Positions 1 to 7,214 of a stretch of 24,473 nt of DNA are shown here, one piece after another. The number at the start of each line of letters is the position of its first letter. The first letter of the stretch is position 1. The notes beneath the pieces are model-generated. The model searched no databases. It was not told the DNA's origin and was given only the letters and a program-made list of their open reading frames with translations. This stretch comes from Candidatus Omnitrophota bacterium (GTDB lineage Bacteria > Omnitrophota > Gorgyraeia > Gygaellales > Profunditerraquicolaceae). Location of the stretch: assembly GCA_026387255.1 (NCBI GenBank), contig JAPLMA010000108.1, positions 1-24,473 of the forward strand, written 5' to 3'. The position numbers were made by a program, and so were the translations under genes.

Positions 1-270
1 ACCCCTGAGTTCATTAACCGCTGCCTTAAATTCCTCTTCATATTTGAGCATATCCGGGCTAACTTCTTTTTGCGCCAGAGGTATGCCGATTAAATCCGCC
101 TGAAACTTCAATAACCTTCCTTCTATCCCATGAAAACAACCGCGCTTGGACTCTCGGGAAACAAAATTTAAAAGTAATTTCACGTCATAACCTTGCTGCA
201 TTACTTTATAACAGGCCAAACAGCTGTCTTTACCGCCACTCCATGAAGATATTGCTTTTAGCTTATCCAT
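1..270 (-). CDS. Dph6-like (MJ0570-type) ATP pyrophosphatase, 3' part cut off by window edge
   Basis: Translating the minus strand from the ATG at 268-270 gives 90 codons open to the window edge. The protein starts MDKLKAISSWSGGKDSCLAC; SGGKDS (residues 11-16) is the PP-loop of N-type ATP pyrophosphatases. The later HGIEGR segment and the general layout match the diphthine--ammonia ligase/MJ0570-related family, which adenylates a carboxylate before amidation. The start overlaps the cobS stop by 8 nt, so it is translated as the last visible gene of the riboswitch-controlled B12 operon. Bacteria have no diphthamide, so the eukaryotic/archaeal function cannot simply be transferred. A role in corrinoid or nucleotide metabolism is only inference from position. 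The C-terminal half is outside the window. Confidence 0.8.
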   Translation of the reverse strand, partial: MDKLKAISSWSGGKDSCLACYKVMQQGYDVKLLLNFVSRESKRGCFHGIEGRLLKFQADLIGIPLAQKEVSPDMLKYEEEFKAAVNELRG

Positions 271-1012
271 ATATTAACCCCTGTGTTATGCAAACAATTA
301 ATAAAACAGCTATTTCCATTACTTCGATTGTTGCTCCCAGCGTATCTCCGGTTACCCCGCCGATCTTTCTGGTAATTGCCTTATTAATTACATAAGCGCA
401 ACCGGAAATAATCACTAATGCCAGCGCGCCCTTTAAGCCCCAAATAACAAATGAAAATATTAAAACCACAATTAATGATATTATAAAAATCCTTAAATTC
501 AAACCTTGTATAAACAACCTGGCTTTTCCCTCTTGGCGGGCATAAGGAAATAAATACATAACCAAAACAACTGACCATCTGCTTAAAACACACATCAGCA
601 TCAAAGCAACCGGCTTTGCCGCAACCCCCACAGAATAAAGTAAGCCAACCTTTAAAAGTATAATACTTATCAGGGCTAAAACACCCATTACTCCGATGTG
701 CGAGTCGCGCATAATCTGGAGCATTTTTTCTTTTCCTTGACCGCTTAAAAAGGCATCCGTGGTATCCGCAAGACCGTCTAGATGTAGGCCACCGGTAAAA
801 ATAATCAAAACAATTACCAGGATTATATTTATGACTACCAGATGGAAGCCTAAAATAGGCAACAAGGTATTTAACCCAATAAGCATTAATCCTAAGAATA
901 AACCAACAACGGAAAAATACACCAAAGCCCAAGCCATCTTTTTCTCGCTAAACTTACCTATCTTTAACGGCAAAGTTGTCAGAAATTGCAGAGCTAATAA
1001 AAAACTAGTCAT
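263..1012 (-). CDS. cobS: adenosylcobinamide-GDP ribazoletransferase (cobalamin synthase)
   Basis: CobS joins adenosylcobinamide-GDP to alpha-ribazole (or its phosphate), the last assembly step of adenosylcobalamin, at the inner membrane. The 249-residue protein has the usual family length and is very hydrophobic, with several membrane segments. It carries the acidic signature GGLHLDGLADTTDA at residues 74-87, followed by MRDSHIGVMG at 101-110; both are CobS hallmarks thought to bind Mg-nucleotide. The ATG start overlaps the 3' end of cobT by 4 nt, and the stop overlaps the next gene by 8 nt, so it is translationally coupled in the B12 operon. Assignment is secure from the signatures and neighbours. 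Confidence 0.96.
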   Translation of the reverse strand: MTSFLLALQFLTTLPLKIGKFSEKKMAWALVYFSVVGLFLGLMLIGLNTLLPILGFHLVVINIILVIVLIIFTGGLHLDGLADTTDAFLSGQGKEKMLQIMRDSHIGVMGVLALISIILLKVGLLYSVGVAAKPVALMLMCVLSRWSVVLVMYLFPYARQEGKARLFIQGLNLRIFIISLIVVLIFSFVIWGLKGALALVIISGCAYVINKAITRKIGGVTGDTLGATIEVMEIAVLLIVCITQGLIYG

Positions 1013-2067
1013 TCTTTTTTCTCCGATACATTGGCGCTCTTAAATGTGGCCATCTGAGTAAGAATTTTAATAGCGGCATCAGCTAATCCTATACCCAGAG
1101 CTCCACCAGTTCCCTCTCCAAGCCTTAAATCTAAATCCAACAACGGCTTTAATCCAATATGCTCTAGAATAATTTTATGCCCCCCTTCTTGGGATTTATG
1201 CGCGGCGATCATGTAATCTTTTACTTTAGGATCAATCTTAAAAGCCACTAATGCCGCAGCAGTAGATATAAATCCATCTATAACTATAGGAATCTTTTTG
1301 GAAGCCGCAGCCAGGATTATACCTACCAAACCAGCAATTTCAAATCCGCCAACTTTAGATAAAACATCTATCGGGTCAGATGGATCCGGTTTATTTAAAG
1401 ATAGCGATTTTTTAATAACATCAATTTTATTTTTTAACCCCGAATCATTCAGGCCGGCACCTCTGCCGGTTATTTCCTCAACTGGTTTATTGGTAAAACA
1501 GGCGGTTATTGCGCTAGCAGCAGTAGTATTACCTATGCCCATTTCACCGGTTCCAAGAATATCAATTCCGTTCTTTAGTTCCTCATCAAATATTTCTGTG
1601 CCCATTTTAATCGCTTTTACTGCTTCCTCTGTTGTCATTGCCTGCCCCCTAGCCATATTCTTTGTTCCATAATTAATCTTTCTGATAATCAGCTTAGGAT
1701 CGGGCTTAAGATCTTCAGCAACACCGATATCTACGACAATAACCTTTGCCCCCACATGCCTTGCCAAAACATTTATAGCCGCCCCACCGCTTAAAAAATT
1801 ATAAACCATTTGAGCAGTCACTTCTTTAGGATAAGCGCTTATCCCCTCATCGGTTACGCCATGGTCTGCGGCTAAAGTAAAAATAACTTTATTTTTTAAT
1901 GATGGACTAACTTTTCCAGTAATTCCGCAGATTTGTTTTGCCAACTCTTCTAATCTACCCAGGCTGCCCAAAGGTTTAGTTAGGCTATCTAATCTTTCCT
2001 GCGCCTGCCTTAAGATTTCAGGATTAATACCTAAAATGTTTTTAATTATCTTTTCTATTTCTTCCAT
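1009..2067 (-). CDS. cobT: nicotinate-nucleotide--dimethylbenzimidazole phosphoribosyltransferase
   Basis: CobT transfers phosphoribose from nicotinate mononucleotide to the lower-ligand base, giving alpha-ribazole phosphate for CobS. The 352-residue length is typical. Recognisable family blocks are RLDSLTKPLGSLGRLEELA (25-43), AADHGVTDEGISAYP (66-80) and, near the C-terminus, GEGTGGALGI (317-326), whose Glu318 corresponds to the catalytic glutamate of the Salmonella enzyme. The start has the Shine-Dalgarno AGGAGAG. It is notable that this start region (SD plus the first 10 codons) exists a second time 76 bp upstream; see the repeat at 2039-2153. The 3' end overlaps cobS by 4 nt. Confidence 0.97.
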   Translation of the reverse strand: MEEIEKIIKNILGINPEILRQAQERLDSLTKPLGSLGRLEELAKQICGITGKVSPSLKNKVIFTLAADHGVTDEGISAYPKEVTAQMVYNFLSGGAAINVLARHVGAKVIVVDIGVAEDLKPDPKLIIRKINYGTKNMARGQAMTTEEAVKAIKMGTEIFDEELKNGIDILGTGEMGIGNTTAASAITACFTNKPVEEITGRGAGLNDSGLKNKIDVIKKSLSLNKPDPSDPIDVLSKVGGFEIAGLVGIILAAASKKIPIVIDGFISTAAALVAFKIDPKVKDYMIAAHKSQEGGHKIILEHIGLKPLLDLDLRLGEGTGGALGIGLADAAIKILTQMATFKSANVSEKKE

Positions 2068-2153
2068 TTACTCTCCTGACAAATCTAACCAGGTTAGATT
2101 ATGGTAACTATGCATTTTTAATTATCTTTTCTATTTCTTCCATTTACTCTCCT
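2039..2153. repeat. 39-bp direct repeat flanking a 37-bp palindromic insert at the cobU-cobT junction
   Basis: Positions 2039-2077 and 2115-2153 are identical over 39 bp. They contain (minus strand) the cobT Shine-Dalgarno, ATG and first codons; the upstream copy also overlaps the last codons of cobU. The 37 bp between them (2078-2114) contains a 19-base perfect palindrome with a single central base, AATCTAACC-A-GGTTAGATT (2082-2100). The arrangement looks like an insertion that duplicated its target, or a slippage event. Confidence 0.85.
2108..2143 (-). pseudogene. vestigial duplicate of the cobT start (11-codon minicistron)
   Basis: Immediately after the cobU stop (TAAATG junction) there is an ATG opening a reading frame MEEIEKIIKNA followed by TAG. 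The first ten codons are identical to the start of the intact cobT located 76 bp downstream, and the same AGGAGAG Shine-Dalgarno precedes it. This is probably the original cobT start, cut off by the 37-bp insert at 2078-2114. It may be translated as a coupling peptide or be inert. The reading is direct from the sequence; the interpretation is inference. Confidence 0.6.
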
Positions 2154-2671
2154 TGCTTTATCTTTAACGGTATACCCGAAACAGTAAAAAACACCTCATT
2201 GGCATTCTTAGCCACGAGCTGATTTACCCTACCGGCAATATCCCTAAACTCCCTACCCAATTTATTTATCGGCACCAAACCTAATCCTACTTCATTAGAA
2301 ACCAGAATAATCCTAGCTTTTTTTTCATTTAAAATAAGTAACAAATCTTGGATTTTATCAATGATCTGCTTTGGGCTATTAGAAACTAGGATAAGATTTG
2401 AAACCAAAAGAGTCAGGCAGTCAATAACAATACAATCAAAACTATTATCCATTTTTCCTAACAGTTTCGTTAACTCTCTAGGCTCTTCAAAAGTCTCCCA
2501 ATGTTGTGGCCTGGATTCTCTGTGTAATTTAATGCGCTGGCGCATTTCTTTGTCTTTTCCCTGGCAAGTAGCGATAAAGGCAACTTTTTTATATCTCTTA
2601 GCCAGGCTCAATGCATAATTGCTCTTACCGCTACGTGCTCCTCCCAGAATTAAAGTTATCTTGTTCACCAT
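2144..2671 (-). CDS. cobU: bifunctional adenosylcobinamide kinase / adenosylcobinamide-phosphate guanylyltransferase
   Basis: CobU phosphorylates adenosylcobinamide and then transfers GMP from GTP to form adenosylcobinamide-GDP, the CobS substrate. The 175-residue length is typical. The P-loop GGARSGKS lies at residues 10-17. The block H50-R-E-S-R-P-x-x-W matches the family motif carrying the histidine guanylylated in the reaction, and VIDCLTLLVSNL and LVSNEVGLGLVP are further CobU signatures. The ATG directly follows the cobC stop (no gap). The last codons overlap the SD of the duplicated cobT start, so the ancestral junction with cobT was TAAATG. Confidence 0.97.
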   Translation of the reverse strand: MVNKITLILGGARSGKSNYALSLAKRYKKVAFIATCQGKDKEMRQRIKLHRESRPQHWETFEEPRELTKLLGKMDNSFDCIVIDCLTLLVSNLILVSNSPKQIIDKIQDLLLILNEKKARIILVSNEVGLGLVPINKLGREFRDIAGRVNQLVAKNANEVFFTVSGIPLKIKQGE

Positions 2672-3268
2672 TTACCTCGTATATCTTTTATCGTCAATTT
2701 TATTTATATTAAACTTATTATTTTTATATTCCACAATTGTTACACTTGCCGGAGACGGAACATGGCTCCAAAAATCCCGGCTCTTTAATATACTGCTTAA
2801 GAATATACCAATCACTCCACCGTGACAAACCACGGCAATGGTTTTGCCGCGATTAAAACGAAGTATTTTATTTATGCTGCCCCTCACCCTCTTTTTAAAA
2901 ACCTGCATCGACTCTGCCTGCGGAATTCGGCCTTTATATGGATTAGTTAGCCACTCTTTATAAACCTCAGGATACTTTTCCATAATCTCATCGTATTTAA
3001 ATCCCTCAAGCACCCCGAAATTAATCTCTCTTAAACCTGTTACTTTTACAAAATCACTTCTTCCAAAAAGTATGGCTCTAGTGGCCAGCGCGCGTTTTCT
3101 ATCACTACAATAGATCTTATCAAAACTAACATTCTTAAGGCCCGCGCGTAATTTAACCACTTGGGCCTTCCCCTGTTTACTTAAGCTCACATCCCTATAT
3201 CCGCAATAGCGTTTCTGTATATTCCATTCAGTGATGCCATGGCGTATTAAAACCAACCGGGTCGTCAT
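2672..3268 (-). CDS. cobC: alpha-ribazole phosphatase (histidine phosphatase family)
   Basis: A histidine phosphatase of 198 residues with the phosphoacceptor motif LIRHGITEWN near the N-terminus (RHG 9-11, His10 catalytic) and the second catalytic histidine in AVVCHGGVIG. In a B12 operon between cobU and the importer genes, the expected job is dephosphorylation of alpha-ribazole 5'-phosphate (CobC), and the length fits. The family is promiscuous and closely related to phosphoglycerate mutase-like enzymes, so the substrate is inferred from context. The ATG overlaps the stop of the ABC ATPase gene (ATGA), and its stop abuts cobU. Confidence 0.88.
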   Translation of the reverse strand: MTTRLVLIRHGITEWNIQKRYCGYRDVSLSKQGKAQVVKLRAGLKNVSFDKIYCSDRKRALATRAILFGRSDFVKVTGLREINFGVLEGFKYDEIMEKYPEVYKEWLTNPYKGRIPQAESMQVFKKRVRGSINKILRFNRGKTIAVVCHGGVIGIFLSSILKSRDFWSHVPSPASVTIVEYKNNKFNINKIDDKRYTR

Positions 3269-4056
3269 GACATATCTCCAGGAACCAAAACTACATTCGG
3301 TTTACCTGTAACCGGATGATCATTGACTAAAACTACTGTTTTATAAACTTTCTCAATATTCTGATAAGTTAAAACCTCTTCGGGCGTACCCTCTTTAAAG
3401 ACCATACCTTGATCCAATAAAGCAATCCGGTTAGAATATGCACTAGCTAAGTTTAAATCATGCAGGATCATTACAATTGTAAGGTTACTGCCTCGATTAA
3501 GTTTCTTTAATAAATCCAGAATCTGTACCTGATGGCCAATGTCCAGATGTGAAGTTGGCTCATCTAAAAATAAAAGCTCAGGTTCCTGGGCTAAGGCCTG
3601 CGCGATAATTACCCGTTGCCGTTCGCCGGCGCTCAACTCATCAATAGGCTTATCTTTTAAATTTAAAGTATCGGTTAAAACAAGTTTCTCTCGCGCAATC
3701 TCAATATCTCTCTTAGTTTCATATTGCAACCTTTTTAAATGAGGGATCCTGCCCATTAGAACCAACTCCTCGACCGTAAAAGAAAAATCAATTGAAATAT
3801 CTTGGGCAACAAAAGCCACCTTACGACAAAATTGTTTTAAATTCATCTGCAAAATATTTTCATCTTTATAGAGAATTTCTCCTTCTTTTAAAGAAAGCAC
3901 GCGCGTTAAAAGGCGCAGCAGGGTAGTCTTACCTGAACCATTAGGACCGATAATCACTAAAAAATCTCCTTGATTTACATTCAAAGATAACTCTTTAATG
4001 ATATCCTCCTTATAATATCCACCGCTGAGATTATTTATTTTTAACAGAGTACTCAT
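3265..4056 (-). CDS. btuD: cobalamin ABC importer, ATP-binding protein
   Basis: ATPase of a FecCD/BtuCD-type importer, 263 residues. It shows Walker A GPNGSGKT (37-44), signature LSAGERQR (141-148), Walker B LLFLDEPT (161-168) and the H-loop in MILHDLNLA. The sequence family alone covers siderophore, haem and B12 importers. The corrinoid role comes from the riboswitch upstream and the flanking cob genes. The start overlaps the permease stop by one base (TAATG) and the 3' end overlaps cobC by 4 nt, so all are translationally coupled. It would act on the cytoplasmic face of the inner membrane with the permease at 4056-5009. Confidence 0.93.
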   Translation of the reverse strand: MSTLLKINNLSGGYYKEDIIKELSLNVNQGDFLVIIGPNGSGKTTLLRLLTRVLSLKEGEILYKDENILQMNLKQFCRKVAFVAQDISIDFSFTVEELVLMGRIPHLKRLQYETKRDIEIAREKLVLTDTLNLKDKPIDELSAGERQRVIIAQALAQEPELLFLDEPTSHLDIGHQVQILDLLKKLNRGSNLTIVMILHDLNLASAYSNRIALLDQGMVFKEGTPEEVLTYQNIEKVYKTVVLVNDHPVTGKPNVVLVPGDMS

Positions 4057-5009
4057 TAAACTCTTCTTCCTTTTTTCAAAAGAATAATAAATACCGGAGC
4101 CCCAATTATCGCGGTAATCACGCCGATTGGTATTTCAACCGGAGAAAAAAGCGTACGCGACATAAGATCACATAAAATCATAAATATCGAAGCAGCCAGG
4201 CAAGTCATCGGGATGAGAACTTTATGATTAGGCCCCACTACCAGGCGCATCATGTGCGGGACAATCAAGCCGACAAACCCAATTATCCCGCAAATACAAA
4301 TAAGGCTAGCGGAAATTAAAGCAGTGACCAGAATCAATATTTTCTTGATATTTTGCGCATCTATGCCTAAATGCATCGCCGCCTCTTCTCCCATACTAAT
4401 TGCATTTAAATCCTGAGCAAAGAAATAAATCACGCATATACCTAAAATAACCGGAAAAGCCACCAAAAGCAGAAGCTTATAATCATATACTTGTAAACTT
4501 CCCCAAAGCCACCAATTCATCTCATGCATTGCTTCATTTCCAAACAAAGATACTAAAAATACTATTACTGAAGAAAAGGCTACTGAAATAATTACTCCAG
4601 AAAGAATTAATGACTTATCCGCGATCATTCCCTTTTCTCTGGATAAATTATAGACAATAATAATACTTAGCACGGCTCCCAAAAATGCTGCTAGCGGCAT
4701 GTAAATCCTGGAGACACCAATAATCACCGCAATTACTGCTGCCAGGCCTGCTCCGCTAGAAGTACCCAACAAGTATGGCTCTGCCAAGGGATTTCTTAAA
4801 ATTGCCTGCAGCGCTATCCCAGAAATTGCCAGGCCACTACCCACAAGTATCGCCGCAATTACGCGCAATAGGCGTAAATTAAGAATAACCTGATTATCTT
4901 TCAGCAAAAGATTAGCGAGTGGAATATTCACCGCTCCTTTTATCAAACCAAAAATTATAACTGCGCCAAGCAGTAAAAATAAAATTAGAAGTTTTCTATT
5001 TAAACGCAT
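4056..5009 (-). CDS. btuC: cobalamin ABC importer, FecCD/BtuC-type permease
   Basis: A polytopic membrane protein of 317 residues, within the usual FecCD/BtuC range. The N-terminal block GSGLAISGIALQAILRNPLA followed by EPYLLGTSSGA is the typical FecCD signature, and GFVGLIVPHMMRLVVGPNH near the C-terminal third matches the region contacting the ATPase. It forms the translocation pore for corrinoid delivered by BtuF. It starts 9 nt after btuF and overlaps btuD by one base. Substrate assignment rests on the operon and riboswitch. Confidence 0.94.
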   Translation of the reverse strand: MRLNRKLLILFLLLGAVIIFGLIKGAVNIPLANLLLKDNQVILNLRLLRVIAAILVGSGLAISGIALQAILRNPLAEPYLLGTSSGAGLAAVIAVIIGVSRIYMPLAAFLGAVLSIIIVYNLSREKGMIADKSLILSGVIISVAFSSVIVFLVSLFGNEAMHEMNWWLWGSLQVYDYKLLLLVAFPVILGICVIYFFAQDLNAISMGEEAAMHLGIDAQNIKKILILVTALISASLICICGIIGFVGLIVPHMMRLVVGPNHKVLIPMTCLAASIFMILCDLMSRTLFSPVEIPIGVITAIIGAPVFIILLKKGRRV

Positions 5010-5018
5010 AATTATTCC

Positions 5019-5843
5019 TTAAGGGTATAACCTTTTATAAATCTCTTCTAAGCCCTGGGTTATTCTCGGCCCGGGCCTCAGCAGAGTATCCGGATCAATA
5101 TCGTTAAATACCCGCCCATGCTTCACGGCATCAATTTTATCCCAACCAAAACGTTGTTTAATTAATTTTAAGGGCGGCTCCTTATCCATATAAGCCAAAA
5201 TAATACATTGTGGATCAAGATTTATTACTTTCTCCGCGCTAAAGTTACAATAAGGCCGGATAAGGTTATGAGCAATATTAATTCCCCCGGCTAGAGTAAT
5301 TAATTCATCGACAAAAGAATCTTTTGCCGCGGTCATCAATGGTTCATGCCAGATCTCAACAAAAACTTTAATTCTCTTATCCTCAGGAATTGAATTTACC
5401 TTAGAAGTTACTGCCTTGATCCTGCTTTCCATCTGGCCAATCAACAGCGAAGCTGCCTCTACTTTATGAGTTAATCTTCCTATATCTATAATTGTTTTAA
5501 ACAACTCTTCAACGCTTACAGGATCCGCAACATAAATATTAAAATTAAGCTGCCTTAATTGCGCGATAACCGGGGCTTGTTCAAGGCCGGTACAAAAAAT
5601 ATAATCCGGTTTTAAGGAGATTATTCTCTCGATATTCGGACTACTAAAATCTCCTACTTTAGTTTTATTTTTTGCTTGAACAGGATAATTACAATACGCG
5701 CTTACCCCCACAATCTCTTCATTTAAACCTAAAGCAAAAAGTATCTCCGTAGTTGATGGAGCCAAAGAAATATACCGCGGCGCAGCCTGAGAGGAAGCTA
5801 CCATTAAAAAAACAAATAAGCTCGTTAGAATAATTCTTTTCAT
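5019..5843 (-). CDS. btuF: periplasmic corrinoid-binding protein of the ABC importer
   Basis: A 274-residue solute-binding protein of the BtuF/FhuD helical-backbone class. A clear Sec signal peptide lies at residues 1-20 (basic MKR, hydrophobic ILTSLFVFLMV, small residues SSQA before APR). There is no lipobox cysteine, so it should be soluble in the periplasm. RYISLAPSTTEILFALGL is the typical start of the mature domain. It is the first gene after the cobalamin riboswitch. The ATG at 5841-5843 is preceded directly by the U-rich tail of the riboswitch terminator, and no Shine-Dalgarno is visible; the start is nevertheless supported by the signal peptide. Confidence 0.93.
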   Translation of the reverse strand: MKRIILTSLFVFLMVASSQAAPRYISLAPSTTEILFALGLNEEIVGVSAYCNYPVQAKNKTKVGDFSSPNIERIISLKPDYIFCTGLEQAPVIAQLRQLNFNIYVADPVSVEELFKTIIDIGRLTHKVEAASLLIGQMESRIKAVTSKVNSIPEDKRIKVFVEIWHEPLMTAAKDSFVDELITLAGGINIAHNLIRPYCNFSAEKVINLDPQCIILAYMDKEPPLKLIKQRFGWDKIDAVKHGRVFNDIDPDTLLRPGPRITQGLEEIYKRLYP

Positions 5844-5886
5844 AAAATAAAATACCCGACCTAGTACATTTAGTACCTGGATCGGG
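5844..5886 (-). terminator. intrinsic terminator of the riboswitch expression platform
   Basis: On the minus strand an imperfect stem lies at 5855-5886: outer CCCGA/TCGGG, inner GTAC/GTAC, a small loop, one A-A mismatch and one bulged base. It is followed immediately by the T-rich run TATTTTATTTT (5844-5854), which ends at the btuF ATG. Placed just after the cobalamin aptamer, it is the expected OFF-state terminator when B12 is bound. Confidence 0.8.
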
Positions 5887-5935
5887 CTTCACCCTAATAA
5901 TACTTTGGCCCATTCCGCGAGGCATTACTTTCTTT

Positions 5936-6103
5936 ATATAGGCAGGTCTTCTGGCTCACCCCACCCTTTTGGTCTACCTTCCCAATCCGTTTTTACGAAT
6001 CAGTGGCTTAACTTTACCAAAAGGGCTTCCTTTTATTTAAAAAAGGACGGGGCTTACAGCGGCGGGACCGCATCCGATTTTACGGATTTCCCTTAACCTA
6101 TAT
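5936..6103 (-). promoter_or_regulatory. cobalamin (B12) riboswitch aptamer
   Basis: The minus strand carries the classical B12 elements in order: GGTTAAGGGAAATCC, then GCGGTCCCGCCGCTGTAA, then the B12 box AGCCAGAAGACCTGCC (5941-5956). A closing P1 helix is visible as ATATAGG (6097-6103) pairing with CCTATAT (5936-5942). Positions 5900-5935 hold a further CCTCGCGGAATGGG stretch that may take part in the kissing or switching interaction. It controls the btuF-btuC-btuD-cobCUTS operon, which is expected to be shut off by adenosylcobalamin. Confidence 0.96.
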
Positions 6104-6127
6104 TTATACTAACAAATTTTATATCTC

Positions 6128-6155
6128 ACTTTAACACTCAATAATTATTTGTCAA
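6128..6155 (-). promoter_or_regulatory. sigma70-type promoter for the B12 operon
   Basis: On the minus strand TTGACA (6150-6155) is followed after 16 bp by TAAAGT (6128-6133, four of six consensus bases), in a very AT-rich stretch. The predicted transcript would start near 6121, about 18 nt before the riboswitch P1 helix, which is a sensible geometry. The remaining 60 bp up to the cobO stop (6156-6216) hold only a short palindrome. Confidence 0.65.
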
Positions 6156-6216
6156 GAACAAAAAACAAACACAATATAACCCTATTTCCCGATTAGCCTC
6201 GAAACAGTTTCGGATA

Positions 6217-6720
6217 TTAAAATTCAATTCCCCGGCGCGCCTTTATTCCTTTAGCGTAATAATGTTTAACTTCTTTTACCTGACTCACCAGATCTGCTAA
6301 TTTTATTATCTTTGGATGGGCATAACGGCCGGTCAACACCAATTCTATATTTTTAGGAGTATCTTTTATTAGTTTAAGTAAATCATTCAGGGGTATTAAC
6401 CCCAATTTTACAGCAATATTAATTTCATCCAAAATAACCATTCGGTATTTTCTTGCGGCGATAATTTCTTTTGACCGCTTCAAACCGGCAAACGCCATTT
6501 GCAGATCAATTTCTTGAGGAGATTTTTTTATAAAACAGCGACGGCCAAACTGCTCTATTTTAATATTATCAATTCTATTTAGCGCTTTAATTTCATGGTA
6601 ACTTCGGCCTTTGGCAAACTGGCCGATATAAACCTTTAACCCCGCTCCGGCAGCTCTTAAAGCTAACCCAAAAGCAGCAGTAGTTTTACCTTTACCGTTT
6701 CCCGTATAAACCTGAATCAA
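6217..6720 (-). CDS. cobO: cob(I)yrinic acid a,c-diamide / cobinamide adenosyltransferase (CobO/BtuR type)
   Basis: Transfers the 5'-deoxyadenosyl group from ATP to Co(I) corrinoids. I place the start at the TTG at 6718-6720. This gives a 167-residue protein of normal family length, begins right before the conserved IQVYTGNGKGKTTAAFG P-loop, has the G-rich SD GGAAGGCGG upstream, and forms a TTGA overlap with the previous stop. The longer frame from 6786 would overlap the upstream gene by 70 nt and add an atypical N-terminus. VILDEINIAV (Walker B) and the C-terminal LTGRYAHPKIIKLADLVSQV are family signatures. It sits upstream of the riboswitch, so it is expressed with the envelope operon, not with the other B12 genes. 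Confidence 0.92.
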   Translation of the reverse strand: MIQVYTGNGKGKTTAAFGLALRAAGAGLKVYIGQFAKGRSYHEIKALNRIDNIKIEQFGRRCFIKKSPQEIDLQMAFAGLKRSKEIIAARKYRMVILDEINIAVKLGLIPLNDLLKLIKDTPKNIELVLTGRYAHPKIIKLADLVSQVKEVKHYYAKGIKARRGIEF

Positions 6721-7214
6721 GCGGCCACCGCCTTCCAACCTAAAATACCTAAAGCGCATAATGCCGTAACAATCAGTCCCGCGCAAATCACCCCGGCAAT
6801 AATCGCTGTAAAGGCGTAACGAAAACGAATCTTAAATAACGACGCCGCAATCACCCCGCTCCAGGCTCCAGTCATCGGCAGCGGTATTGCCACAAAGATC
6901 GCCAAGCCCAATGCTTCATATTTCTGGATGGAATCAGAGTTTTTCTTAGTGCGTTCAAAGACCCAATCAAAAAAACGAGACCATATTTTAAATTTTCTTA
7001 AAAATCCGGTAACCGGCTCAAAAAGAAAAAGCGCCGGAGCCACAATCATGCAATTACCTAAGACAGAAAGCCAAAAAGCCTTAGCTAAAGGCATTCCAAA
7101 CGATACTGCCAACGGTATCGCGCCTCTTAATTCTGAAATAGGCAAAGCGCCTACAATTATAACTACATAATCTTTAGGCAGTTGGTTTAAATATTGTAGA
7201 ATAACATTAAGCAT
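6717..7214 (-). CDS. small multi-drug export protein family (COG2426-like) membrane protein
   Basis: A 165-residue, strongly hydrophobic protein with about four membrane segments. The N-terminal ISELRGAIPLAVSFGMPLAKAF is characteristic of the family annotated as 'putative small multi-drug export protein' (COG2426). The real substrate of this family is poorly known, so the name should be read as a family label. The 5' end overlaps the glycosyltransferase gene by 8 nt, and the 3' end overlaps the cobO TTG start by 4 nt. The coupling to lipid-modifying genes suggests a membrane or envelope role, but that is inference. Confidence 0.78.
   Translation of the reverse strand: MLNVILQYLNQLPKDYVVIIVGALPISELRGAIPLAVSFGMPLAKAFWLSVLGNCMIVAPALFLFEPVTGFLRKFKIWSRFFDWVFERTKKNSDSIQKYEALGLAIFVAIPLPMTGAWSGVIAASLFKIRFRYAFTAIIAGVICAGLIVTALCALGILGWKAVAA

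Noticed and set aside
384..932. A 182-codon open frame on the minus strand inside cobS.
   Set aside because: It is an out-of-frame shadow of cobS with no recognisable domain; the cobS signatures are in the other frame.
6200..6212. Palindrome CGAAAC-A-GTTTCG just after the cobO stop, as a possible terminator.
   Set aside because: The stem is short, the loop would have to open to three bases, and no T-run follows on the minus strand. An operator role has no support either.
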